64,000 bases of DNA from Camellia lanceoleosa. Lineage: Eukaryota; Streptophyta; Magnoliopsida; Ericales; Theaceae. The notes beneath the pieces are model-generated. The model worked only from the letters and a program-made list of their open reading frames with translations, did no database searches and had not been told where the DNA came from. The stretch lies in the NCBI GenBank assembly GCA_025200525.1, contig CM045762.1, positions 84,473,893 through 84,537,892 on the forward strand, given 5' to 3'. Positions 12,334-22,436 of the stretch are shown here, one piece after another (positions within the stretch are counted from its first letter, which is position 1; each line of letters begins with the position of its first letter). Made by a program: the position numbers and the translations under genes.

Positions 12334-14810
12334 TGTCACGACCCAAACCCGTCCCTATGGGTTTAGCACCGTAACCGGCCAGTAATCCGAGATTACCGAA
12401 GGCCTGCTTAACAGTAAAACAATAATACAGAGTACAGGGGCTGGCGGAAGCCAAAACAGTAATACAAGGATGTCCAATGAGCTGTGACAGTCTGTATGCA
12501 AAAAGACTTTTCAAAAGATATTCACATTCGAAACAAAACAGTATGTACATACATCATATACAGATATTTAGGTTAGGGACCAAATTCCCACCATAACAGT
12601 ACAGTACAAGTATAGTCTATACAGTAATATGAAAATAGATAGAAAAAAAAAGGAGAAATCTAAAACACCCCAATAAGCCCTAGCTTGAAGGACTTGGAAC
12701 CTCTCAGTGAGGCACAGTGGTTGGCTTGACAAAAAGGGAGTTTCACCCAACGCTCCTAGCTTCGGTTCAGTGCCTGGACACCTACATATATATATATAAA
12801 TAGTGAGCTAAAGCCCAGTGAATAACATATGCGTAAAGAGGTTAAGAATGAATATCCTTTCAATATTGAAAACAGTCATTTATCAGTATATCAGTCATTC
12901 AGTTTGTGGCTCATATTTCATGCCATAACAGTCATTCAAAAACTATAATAGTCATATGCGGTACATCCAATAGCAACAGTATAGTAGGTCTTAACAGACC
13001 GAATAGTCAGTTGATAGCCATCATATCAGTGAACAGTAGTGGTTCCAAACATAGGAACCGACGGAGATCTCTGATGCGAAGATCAGTCTGATAGAATAAA
13101 TTGCTATGGATGCCACGAATACAGTTCACAAAGAGGACAAACATTCATTCAATAAGAAATATCATTTCAGAAAGCAGTACAGTTGTTCATTCAGAAATAG
13201 TCATGATTGAACATATATTTACAACATTGTTACTCACAGAGCACTGGGCTATAGATAGGCTAGAGCGTGCTTGGATGCCAACTCTATAGTTACAGAACGA
13301 ACACACACTAAGCTACACAGTTGGGAAAATAATAACTTAATCTCTAATTTGCCTCGGTGTGGTTCTACATCAATATCCTCCTTAAACATGCCTTAGGAAT
13401 GCCTAGAATGGAAAGAGGATGCAAAGATATACTTTAAAACACTTTTCAAAATTTTCAGAAAACAGGGGTCACGCTCGAGCGTGGCTTTCTACGCTCGAGT
13501 GGACATGCAGACAAAGGATCCCCGCTCGAGCGTCACTTACTTCGCTCGAGCGGACTGTAAAACATGGCAAAAGCACTGGATGCATGAAATTCATGCTCGA
13601 TGGGCGCTCGATACCCGCTCGAGCGTGAGACACAAGTCCTTGCTCGAGCGTGCATTCCCCCACTCGAGCGGACTGTAAAAAATGAAAGTACTGGATACAC
13701 GCATTTCCCGCTCGAGCGTCACTTTCTACGCTCGAGCTAACTGCATGAACTCAGAGTGTATGCTCGAGTGTGGAGTTCCCCGCTCGAGCGTGAGTCCAAA
13801 ATCTGGAATTTCCAGATTTGAACCTCAAGCTCAAAATCAACTTTTAAAGCATCAATTTTGATCCTCTTGGGCTAATTTTCTAGAAAAACTCTTGTAAACT
13901 CATAGTATAACATGTTTTGAAGGTCAATTTGCAAAATCAAAGCCCAAAGGTAGTTCAATTAAACACAATTTCAAACAAAACTTCAAGAACACAAAGTGTA
14001 TGAAACATGCATGTGTTTAACCAAATTCAAGGCTTTAAATACATGACCAAATGAGTCAATTCTTTTAAAAATATGATGAATTCATGAACTATAATCAAGA
14101 TATGAGTATGCATGTAACAATTTCCATGAAAACAACCTCAAAACTCACAAATGTGTACATGCATGTAGGGATTAAGCTTCAATTCAACATTTTTAGACAA
14201 AAACTTGACTTAGATCACTAAACTCCCATGAACCATGCAATATATGACTCAAATTCATAATGGAGAAGATGAATTCTCTACCTTAGGTCCTCAATTTCAA
14301 GTCTAGGAGCTCAATTATGCAATCTCTCTTCAAAATCTTCAAGTCTCCATGCTAAATTTGTTGAAATTAAGTTTTTCCTCTCACTCCCTCTCTCTAGTCG
14401 GTTATGGCTCAAGAATGGCTGATGAAATGTTATAATGCTAGCATAAAGAGATCAAATAAAAGGCTCAAGAGCTAGTCCACTAAGTGGCATTTTGGTAGTT
14501 AAGTCCAACTCATGCAATACAACATTATTTAATCTAATTTAATCATACCAAATCAAATTTCAATTAAATTTATCATAAAATCACATAAATTCTAATTAGC
14601 ATGAAACATTAATCAATTTCAGATTCGGCTGCCGATAAGGCCTTCAATTTGCAGTTTAAACATAATACAAGAATAGATAATCTAGCAGTCAAACAGATAG
14701 ACATGCATTAAAACTAACACACTCAATCAATCAGTTCAGAACTTCGGTCAATTAGTCAGTTAACATGCTTAATCATAGATTATCACTAATCAGAGATAAG
14801 GGTTGTCACA
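12334..14810 (-). mobile_element. Solo LTR (about 2.5 kb) inserted in the Tat 1 LTR
   Basis: The insert starts TGTCACGACCC and ends GGGTTGTCACA, so it has TG..CA ends with a short inverted repeat. It is flanked by 5-bp duplications TCGAC and TCGGC (one mismatch), and the empty left LTR carries a single TCGGC. No PBS or coding sequence is visible. This is the structure of a solo LTR of a long-LTR retrotransposon. Orientation is inferred as minus (TGTGACAACCC first), since GTCGTGACA resembles the 3' end of Del/Tekay-type LTRs; that family call is a guess. Confidence 0.7.
13472..13790. repeat. Phased doublets of the palindrome CGCTCGAGCG
   Basis: The 10-bp palindrome or a near match occurs in pairs whose starts are exactly 20 bp apart: 13472/13492, 13523/13543, 13641/13661, 13709/13729 and 13761/13781. 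A single copy lies at 13616, with degenerate ones at 13594 and 13605. The spacers partly repeat (gactgtaaaa..actggat at 13553 and 13671). Confidence 0.9.
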
Positions 14811-14863
14811 TCGGCATCACCTTGCCACGTGTTGGTACTCAGAAAATATATCCCCACAGTATG

Positions 14864-15115
14864 TTACATATTTTTGTGATACATATTGTATTTTTTTTTA
14901 TAGGAAGTTACGATAATTTGTGATTGAGAAATGAAATTACATATTTTTGTGGTAATGTTACGTAATTTTTGGTATTATTACACATTTTGTGGTTAGAAAA
15001 TATTTTGATAAAAAAATATGTAAGATCATCACAAAAATGTGTAACATTGGTACAATGCATAATTTTATTTCTAAATCACAAATTATCGCAACTCTTATTA
15101 AAAAAATATGTAACA
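14864..15115. repeat. Imperfect inverted repeat (MITE-like)
   Basis: The left half ('gttacatatttttgtg...acgataatttgtgatt') is matched in reverse complement by the right half ('aatcacaaattatcgcaac...atatgtaac'). The arms are about 110-120 bp and AT-rich. The Tat 1 insertion point abuts its left end. No coding sequence is seen. Confidence 0.6.
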
Positions 15116-15258
15116 ATTTCCACAAAAATTCTTACTTATCTAAAAGACGTAATAAGTGTATATATTACATACCCTTTAAAAGGGTGTATATGTATTGTAC
15201 AATGGCTATGGCTTCTCTCCAGTCCTCCATTAGACTAGAGAGGTGTTGTCGGGTCTTG

Positions 15259-15556
15259 TGGGCCCACTTTTGGGCTCCGTTTCAATGATTTGAACCATCA
15301 GATTTTAGGATTCATCTAGTATATTATCCCTGTAAAAAATCAAGTAGATTGGATAATAACAACCATGTGTTTAGATCAGTTTTATATTGAAAAAATAGAT
15401 TGGTGAAAAAATAAATAGTTCATACAAAATTGACATGAACACGTGGTTTCCGTTATCCAATTGACTTAATTTTTTGCAGGGATGATGTACTTTATGAATC
15501 TTAAAATGTGAACGATTCAAATTATTAAAACGGAACCCAAAAGTGAGTCCACTAGA
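15259..15556. repeat. Foldback element, family F copy 1
   Basis: The ends are inverted: gggcccacttttgggctccg at the left against cggaacccaaaagtgagtcc at the right. The arms are about 120 bp and contain 'ttttaggattcat' and 'aaaaaatcaagtagattgga', which recur in the copies at 16391 and 18532. Non-coding. Confidence 0.65.
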
Positions 15557-15726
15557 CCAGGCTAGACAGTTCAATCTGATTACATACCAGAGACAATCCA
15601 ATCCCTTGTATAATAATTATGATAGGGGGCAAAAACAAAAAGAAACTTACATATAGGTTCTAATAAATGGACCAATTGTCGAATAGATTTTATGATAATT
15701 AATAGCATTTTTCATCAAACACTATT

Positions 15727-16005
15727 AAAAAAGTCATTAATTATTAATTTTCAACGATAGTTTGTAAATTTTATCACAAAAAGTCACTAATTATAAGTTT
15801 TAATAACAATTTAAAAAAATATCACAAAAAAATGTCATTAACTTTTAACTTTCAGCAATAGTTTAAAAAATTCGTTATAAAATTGTCATTAACTTTTAAC
15901 TTTCAGTAAATTTTAGCGACAATTTATAAAAATTGTAACAAAAAAGTCACTTATTATTAATTTTTAACGATATGTAAAAAATCGTTATAAAAAATTTATT
16001 TTTAA
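15727..16005. repeat. Diverged tandem repeat, about 65-70 bp unit
   Basis: Units of the type 'aaaagtcattaattattaat' followed by 'ttcaacgatagtttgtaa' and an A-rich spacer recur about four to five times with heavy divergence. Non-coding. Confidence 0.45.
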
Positions 16006-16337
16006 TAATAACTTTATTAAAATTTATTTTTAAAGATTCAAATCTACCTATCAAGACTTATTAATAAATTACCTCTCACCTTCCAACCAAGTAACAATCA
16101 TCACTCGTCTTGAGGCGGAGGCCCGCCTCAATATCATTTTCCTCTTTATTGCCAATGTGCTTCTCGTGAGCAACGATTCCGTTATCCTCAAATTGTTGAT
16201 ATCTTCCGTTTTTTTTGGTACACAAATTGTTGATATCTTATCTCCATATTGCATTATCCTCAAATTGTTGATATCTCATCTGGAATTTGGCCGCGTGCTG
16301 TCGCGGCACGGTGCTGTGACAGACATGAGAGAGTCAA

Positions 16338-16340
16338 GAT

Positions 16341-16388
<48 letters not shown>
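16338..16388. repeat. (CT)n microsatellite
   Basis: An uninterrupted run of about 25 CT dinucleotides. It abuts the left end of foldback copy 2. Confidence 0.95.
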
Positions 16389-16390
<2 letters not shown>

Positions 16391-16740
16391 ATTCCCTCCT
16401 TATTAAGTTATTTGACTCATTTTTTTATCTAATTTTAATAATTCGAACCGTTCTTATTTTAAAATTTGTTGAGTATATCATACCTATAAAAAAATCAAGT
16501 TGATCGGATATCAGAAAATATGTGTTCAGAAAACTATTTTTTTAATTTTTTTAAAAAAATGGTTTGTAGTTCGCTAATCCGAACACGTAGTTTCTGATAT
16601 TCGATCAATTTAATTTTTCACAAGTATAATATACTCAACAAATCTTAAAATGTGACCGGTTCGGATATCAAAATTGGACCAAAAAATAGGCTCAATAACC
16701 TAACAAAGAGAAAGTTAAGAAGAGAGATAAAAGAGAGAAT
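16391..16740. repeat. Foldback element, family F copy 2
   Basis: The arms pair across a loop near 16530-16570: 'ttttaaaatttgttgagtat' and 'aaatcaagttgatcggatat' at left match, in reverse, 'atactcaacaaatcttaaaa' and the segment before it at right. It shares arm sequence with the copies at 15259 and 18532. Confidence 0.65.
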
Positions 16741-17075
16741 CTTGATTCAACATAAGAAACACCTAACCAATGACAAAAGCAGCCTTAATAAAGGGTTGTT
16801 ATTAGTTTCTCTTTTTATAGTTTTGTAATATTTTTGATATATCTATGCATCTTATTTTTACTAAAAAAATAAATAAAATAATATAAATACACCCATTGAG
16901 ATTTGTTTAAAATATATTTGTATGGTTCTAGAAATTATAAATACCCAATTGACAAAAAAATGTATTTAACAAAATTAGTAGAAAAAGGTGAAATTCTTAT
17001 TTACTTTTTTACATAACAATAAAATTATGAAATTTGTTAATTAAAATATATTTATCAAATCATTAAAACTCTCAA

Positions 17076-17464
17076 GGGTAAATCATACCAGTGGTCCTTA
17101 TATTTTACCTCTTGTACCATTTTAGTCATAGGCTTTCAATTGACTTGATTTTGGCCCTTAATTTTAAATTATGCATCAATTTAGCCCAATTGATAATATT
17201 GTTAGTACTTTTTAAGAAAAAATATCACTAAATTGATTGAGGTTAACTTACTGAGTTGGTTAAATTTATAATTTTTCCCTTAAAAATATGACACATGGCA
17301 CTTATGTACATATTTTTCATAAAAAAAAAAATACTAAGATTTGAAATCAATTAGACCAAATTGAGACAAAATCATAAATTCATAATCAAAATCGAATAAA
17401 TTGAAATTACATAAACTAAAATGACATAATGACCAAATATAATAACTGTTGTCGTAATTTGCCC
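17076..17464. repeat. MITE-like element with GGG(T/C)AAAT ends
   Basis: The left end reads gggtaaatcataccagtggt and the right end, complemented, gggcaaattacgacaacagt. The interior is AT-rich and non-coding. Plant genomes carry many non-autonomous elements of this design. Target duplication unresolved. Confidence 0.55.
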
Positions 17465-17942
17465 AACTATCAATTGATGTTTGTCACATAATTTTTTTAA
17501 AAAGTATTCTAGAACATAATAACTGATAAATTATACATCTTGTGGTTGTGGAAATTATACATGGCGCACAAATGATATTTTTTTATTAATAAATAATTAA
17601 ATCAATTTATAGTTCAAATGATTTCATAAATATATTTCAAATAATAATTTTCATAATTTTACTGTTATATAAGAAAATAATTAAGAAATTATTTTTTTCT
17701 GTTAATTTTGTTAAATATATATATATTATAAATAAAATATTTATAATTTCTAGAATCATAAAAAATAATTCATATTTTAAACAAAATCTCAATAAGTGTA
17801 TTTGTTAATTTACTCAAAATATTATTTTATTTTATTTTATTTTTATGATAAAAGTAAGATGCATAGATATATCAAAAACATTACCTCTTATTGAGGCTAC
17901 TTTTGTCATCCATTATGTGTTGGCTTGCACCAAAACCACCTC

Positions 17943-18072
17943 ATGTGGGAGCTTCTATATACACACACCCTTTCCCCTCAATACACATCTCCCTCTCACA
18001 CATTTTCCACACACCCCTTCATTAAGTGTGTGTGGAGAGGGTGTTTGATGTGTGTATATAGAAGCTCCCACC
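17943..18072. repeat. Short near-perfect inverted repeat
   Basis: The left arm gtgggagcttctatatacac is matched exactly in reverse by gtgtatatagaagctcccac at the right. An inner partly paired region surrounds 'cacacacccc'. The whole fold is about 130 nt. Confidence 0.8.
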
Positions 18073-18531
18073 TCATGTCTATCACAACATCGCTCTGTGA
18101 CAGCATGTTCGCCAATCCCATCTTATCTCCATATTGCATTATCATTGTCATGATTTTTGGGGGAGTCATTGCAGTTTGCATTTTAAAAAATGGTAATTAT
18201 ACCTACCCTATTCACAGTCAGTGGGGAGTCAAATTTTTTTAATAAGTGTGTCATTTATAAACATTCGTTATACAAAGTCTTTACAAAAAATAATTTCCCT
18301 TATACTAACAAATGACAAGCTAAACTAACTATTGAAATCATAAATAAAATATTTTTTTAATATATTAATAATATTGTTTGGGCAATTTAATTTGATGAGA
18401 TTTTATATTTTGAAAATGTTGATGATAATCTCATTTATCAATGGTATATCAAACACATCATTTATTATATTTGTGGCCAATCAATTATTTAATGAAAGAT
18501 GGCGTGGCTATTGTGTCTCGCACATCAGCCA

Positions 18532-18868
18532 TTGTTGTGTGGTCATATAGGCCTATTTTGAGATCCATTTCGCTAATTCGAATAATTTACTTTTAAAATT
18601 CATTGAATAGAACATATCTAAAAAAATTAAGTTGATTAAATATCATTGACTTTTACATCCACTCACATTTAATTCAGTTTTATATTTCAAATCACATTTA
18701 TCATTTATTTTTGTAGATACAAATGTAATTCGATAAAATGGTTAACGATATCTGATTAATTTATTTTTTTGTAAGTATGTTTTACTTGATATATTAGAAA
18801 AAATGAATGATTTTTATCATCAAAACAAGACTTGAAATAGACTCATATAGCAACACAACAATGGTTAT
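18532..18868. repeat. Foldback element, family F copy 3
   Basis: The ends ccattgttgtgtggtcatat and, complemented, ccattgttgtgttgctatat are inverted. The arms again contain the 'ttaagttgattaaatatca' type motif of the family. Confidence 0.6.
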
Positions 18869-20270
18869 TGTACCCTCTCCTCTTTCACAACAACCCCCAA
18901 TTCCCATTCGGCTACGCAACCGACTTTTCGCATACTTCATAGACTTGTATAATTGAAATCCTACATAAAAAAAAATACAATACCTATAGATCCTTGTTTT
19001 GAACTCAAGAAGAAATAATCAAAGACTCCAGATCCTTCAAATGTGCCATTAGCCCACCATACTTCACTTGCCTTTGTTACCTCACAAAGTTGATTTTTTT
19101 TTTTTTTTTTTGGGTTATGTGTGATTGCTGATGTCGAGAGAGATGAAGCAAAATAAAAAATAAAACTAATTAATGGTGTAAAACATTAGCTTTATATAAT
19201 TGGGTGGAGTCACTAATTTTTTAATGGGGTCAACCATTGACTATTTTAATTTTTACATAATTTATTTATTTATTTAATTTTCAAAGGTCCTCAGCAGCTT
19301 GAGAGGACCATCAGCCCATGAATGGCGTTGTCCCTATTCACAATATAGGTAACATAATTATAGCGTTCCGTAACAAACATTCAAGCTGGCTGAAATTTGT
19401 TTGAAACCTAAAGCAGCAACGTAAAATGAGGTTGTTTTACATTTTTTTAATATTATTATTATATTTTTATTTAACTTTTTTTTAGACTAAAAAAATAACT
19501 AATTAAGTCTTATACTCAAGTTTTGTCAACATATCATTTTTATTTGATAGTACACATTTAATGTTTTTGTGACATAATTGGTCTTAAATAGAATATTATC
19601 AATTTTAATTTTGAAATTTTTTTTATGCAAAAACAATATATGTACTTCTATTCTTAATTCATGTGTTCCGCAATAAATACATACATTTGACAAAATAATC
19701 ATATTTCTTATTAGGGGAATTTGTTAAAAGAGTCTCTCAAAAGAGTTATATGATTGGAGAAGAACACTGTGATTGATTTTAGGAAAAGCCTACAATGTGC
19801 ACCTTTTAAAAGGGCATATGATATGCACTTATTGTATTGCCTATATCGTGCCACGTCATAAAAAAATAAATTGCTAAATCAGTCATCTAACAAGTTATAT
19901 GAAAGAATTATAACTTTTTTCAAATATCATAATAATATTACAATAAATCATAACAATATCATAATATGCACCACGGTATCATAACAAATACACTATCAAT
20001 CATAAAAACATGACAACGACTCATAACAAATATAGTTATTTTCAACAAATTATCATAACATTTGAATCGTAACATTTTTTCTTATGATTCACCATGACAA
20101 ATCATTTTTGGTAGTACAATTTATAACTTTTACTAATGAATCATAACCCTAACATCTTCTATTTATTTATTTATTTATCAAAGAAATTAGAAAACAAGAG
20201 AGGCAAACAGGACTATGCTGAGATACTGATCAAAACCAATAAAGCAGATGGAGGATTTGTCACCTGATCA
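18869..20270. other. AT-rich intergenic sequence
   Basis: No gene is visible. It holds a poly(T) run near 19094-19112 and assorted A/T-rich low-complexity sequence. Confidence 0.5.
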
Positions 20271-20274
20271 TAAT

Positions 20275-20525
20275 CCTACATTTGGGTGCCGCGGAATAGA
20301 TTCAGGGCCTGGGAATCAAGTGTGGTATGGGACATGTTGGCTTTTGCTTATTCAAGGTCAAAGATGGTCTATGATGCTCTCTTTCTTCTTGCCAAGATGA
20401 AAGACTAGAAAATCCAAGCTTCAATCTTGACCTACAACAGTTTGTTGTGCAACTTAAGGCACACTGGTAACATGTGGGATGTATATGATGAAATCAAAGC
20501 TAGTGGGACTCCTCAGAGTAAACAC
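20275..20525 (+). pseudogene. Pentatricopeptide-repeat (PPR) gene fragment
   Basis: From about 20330 the plus strand encodes WDMLAFAYSRSKMVYDALFL, a TAG stop at 20406-20408, then KIQASILTYNSLLCNLRH and the MWDVYDEIKASG segment. The SILTYNSLL core and the spacing of helices are typical of PPR repeats. PPR proteins bind organelle RNA, but this piece covers only about two repeats, lacks a start and has an internal stop. It is an isolated gene fragment with no neighbouring exons recognised. Confidence 0.7.
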
Positions 20526-22436
20526 ACTAATTCAATTTCAAAGAGTGAACTTGACCGACAAACCGAGTAATTTGACTTGGTCAATTTCAAAGAGTGAACC
20601 GATCAACAACGGTTGATTGCTTTCTTATAACCCGATGGGCACGGTTAGATTGGTAGACTACTAATGATAAATTCAATCCGAATCGGGCCGTGAACACTCC
20701 TACTTACATGTATAATCTTAGGTTGTTTGTCGATTAAAGTTCGTGAACCTTCGAGTTTGGGAAGTAATAATCTTCATGGAATAACCTTCTATATTGTGTC
20801 TCATGATGTGAGACTGAGTTCGACCCTATATGTTATATTAATATTTAGAGTATTGGTTAGTTGTTTGGGTTATTTACACTCTTAAATTATTGAGAAGTAT
20901 CACTTTAACCTCCTAAACTATAAAAAAAAAAGTACAAATGAACCCTCTAAACTATTGAAAAGTATCACTTTGCGCCCCTCCTACACTATAAAAACATACA
21001 AATTAACCCTCTAAATTATTAGCGTGTTTCACTTCGCCCTCTAAACTACAAAAGCGTTTCCTAAATTATAAAAATGTAACAAATTCATTTTACATGATTT
21101 CCCTAATCAAATTAGAAATTACCAAGGAACCATGCATAGCACTGAATAGGAAGCCGCTGAATACACCAACTACACCTAACAAACAACCTTGCATATTTTT
21201 TATCCCTCCCACATTTTTATTTGTATAAGTATTTCATATTTACGATGAAATTTATAAAGATTGACCCGCTACTTATTATTCTGTACAAAATAATTCTATC
21301 TAATTCACTAATTCATGGCAGACGACTAAGCTTGCCAGAATGGCTTGGTAAGCAAGCAACCAGTTCGAAAGGTTGACCTATTCGAGAATCTCCAAACCTA
21401 TGCTTATTTTTAGCTCCCCGAAGCATTTCATTGCTTACTACACCCTTCCTTGTCTCTAGGTTAGTCCCTCTTGATCATAGTTCACCCAAAATGAAACTTC
21501 CTATTTGTGAAAAAATAAAATAAAAATGGCAACTTGTGTAATCTCGTTCATCATCCATTGATTAATACTTTAAGAAGGTTTATAATTTAGGAGGGCAAAG
21601 TGATCATTTTATTAATTTAGAAGATTTTCGTATAAATAACCCTAATTATTTTATATTACACCGTTTTGTGTACCATATCAGATTATTTTTAGAAGTTATC
21701 TTTTTCTTTCATTATTGAGTGTGGATTGATTGAATAAAAAATATTGCACCGGAAAGCGTGTTAATATGGAAAACCAATAATAAATCCAGACTTATTAAAT
21801 AAATATTACATTTGGAATTCCATGCCTACATCTTATACAATTGTAGTAGATTTCGGTGAGTTGGTTCACCCCTGCAATTACAGTCCCAATAGGAGGCAGT
21901 TTAGCCTAAACCATTTTTTAATTTGAGTCTACAGGCTATTTAGTTGTACTTATTTCATTAATTAGCATATGATCTGTAATACTAAACTTGAATAAATTTC
22001 TACAATTCATTTCATGTACAATTGTAAGAGAAAATTATGTATTAAATTTCCATTAAATTGGGCGTTCATACTATTTCAGCTTGAAAAACTAAATAAAAAT
22101 AGGCCTTTTAATTAATAAATTAACATTTTTGCAAAAAGGAGTTGGGTTTGTTATATTTTCCAATGCAAACGATTTGCGGGGCTCTCTCTTAGACTTTTGA
22201 ATTGATTTAAAAACTACTACTAAGTAATCGAGCTTTGGTAGGTATTATGCGACAAATAAGATTTATCACAACTTAAACAAATTACCCAGGAAAGTGATTT
22301 GAAGATGAATGAAGGTATAATGATGACTTTCTAACAACTAATCACATTTAGGTTAATTAGATTCCACTTGATTAATGTCTTTCTAAAATTTCTGACTTTC
22401 TAACAATTATCTTTTATAATTGTAAAACAATGTTTC
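20526..22436. other. Intergenic, with short diverged repeats
   Basis: No gene is visible. 'caatttcaaagagtgaac' occurs at about 20534 and 20581. From about 20880 to 21070, units built on 'ccctctaaactat...tatcacttt' recur three to four times with divergence. Confidence 0.45.

Larger units (their letters stand above)
1180..14858 (-). mobile_element. Tat-lineage Ty3/Gypsy LTR retrotransposon 1 (degenerate, with nested insertion)
   Basis: Near-identical LTRs bound the element: 1180-1720 (3' LTR) and 11835-14858 (5' LTR, split by a solo LTR). Both run TGTGT..CACA on the plus strand. Candidate target duplications ATATG (1175-1179) and GTATG (14859-14863) differ at one base. The minus-strand order is PBS, gag, protease, RT, RNase H, second RNase H, integrase, 58-bp tandem array, antisense gene, 3' LTR. 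A dual RNase H (Gypsy type plus archaeal type), a CCHH-type gag zinc motif (C-x2-H-x4-H-x4-C) and an extra antisense ORF before the 3' LTR are hallmarks of the Tat clade. Many nonsense codons and frameshifts make it non-functional. Confidence 0.93.
11835..14858 (-). repeat. 5' LTR of Tat element 1, split by a solo LTR
   Basis: The two LTR parts are 11835-12333 and 14811-14858, about 546 bp together, which matches the 541-bp left LTR. The break falls at the sequence that reads ACACGTCGGCGTCACC in the left copy. Confidence 0.9.

Noticed and set aside
13419..13678. Overlapping short ORFs on both strands with repeated ARA/LERT-like words
   Set aside because: They are translations of the CGCTCGAGCG palindrome array, not genes.
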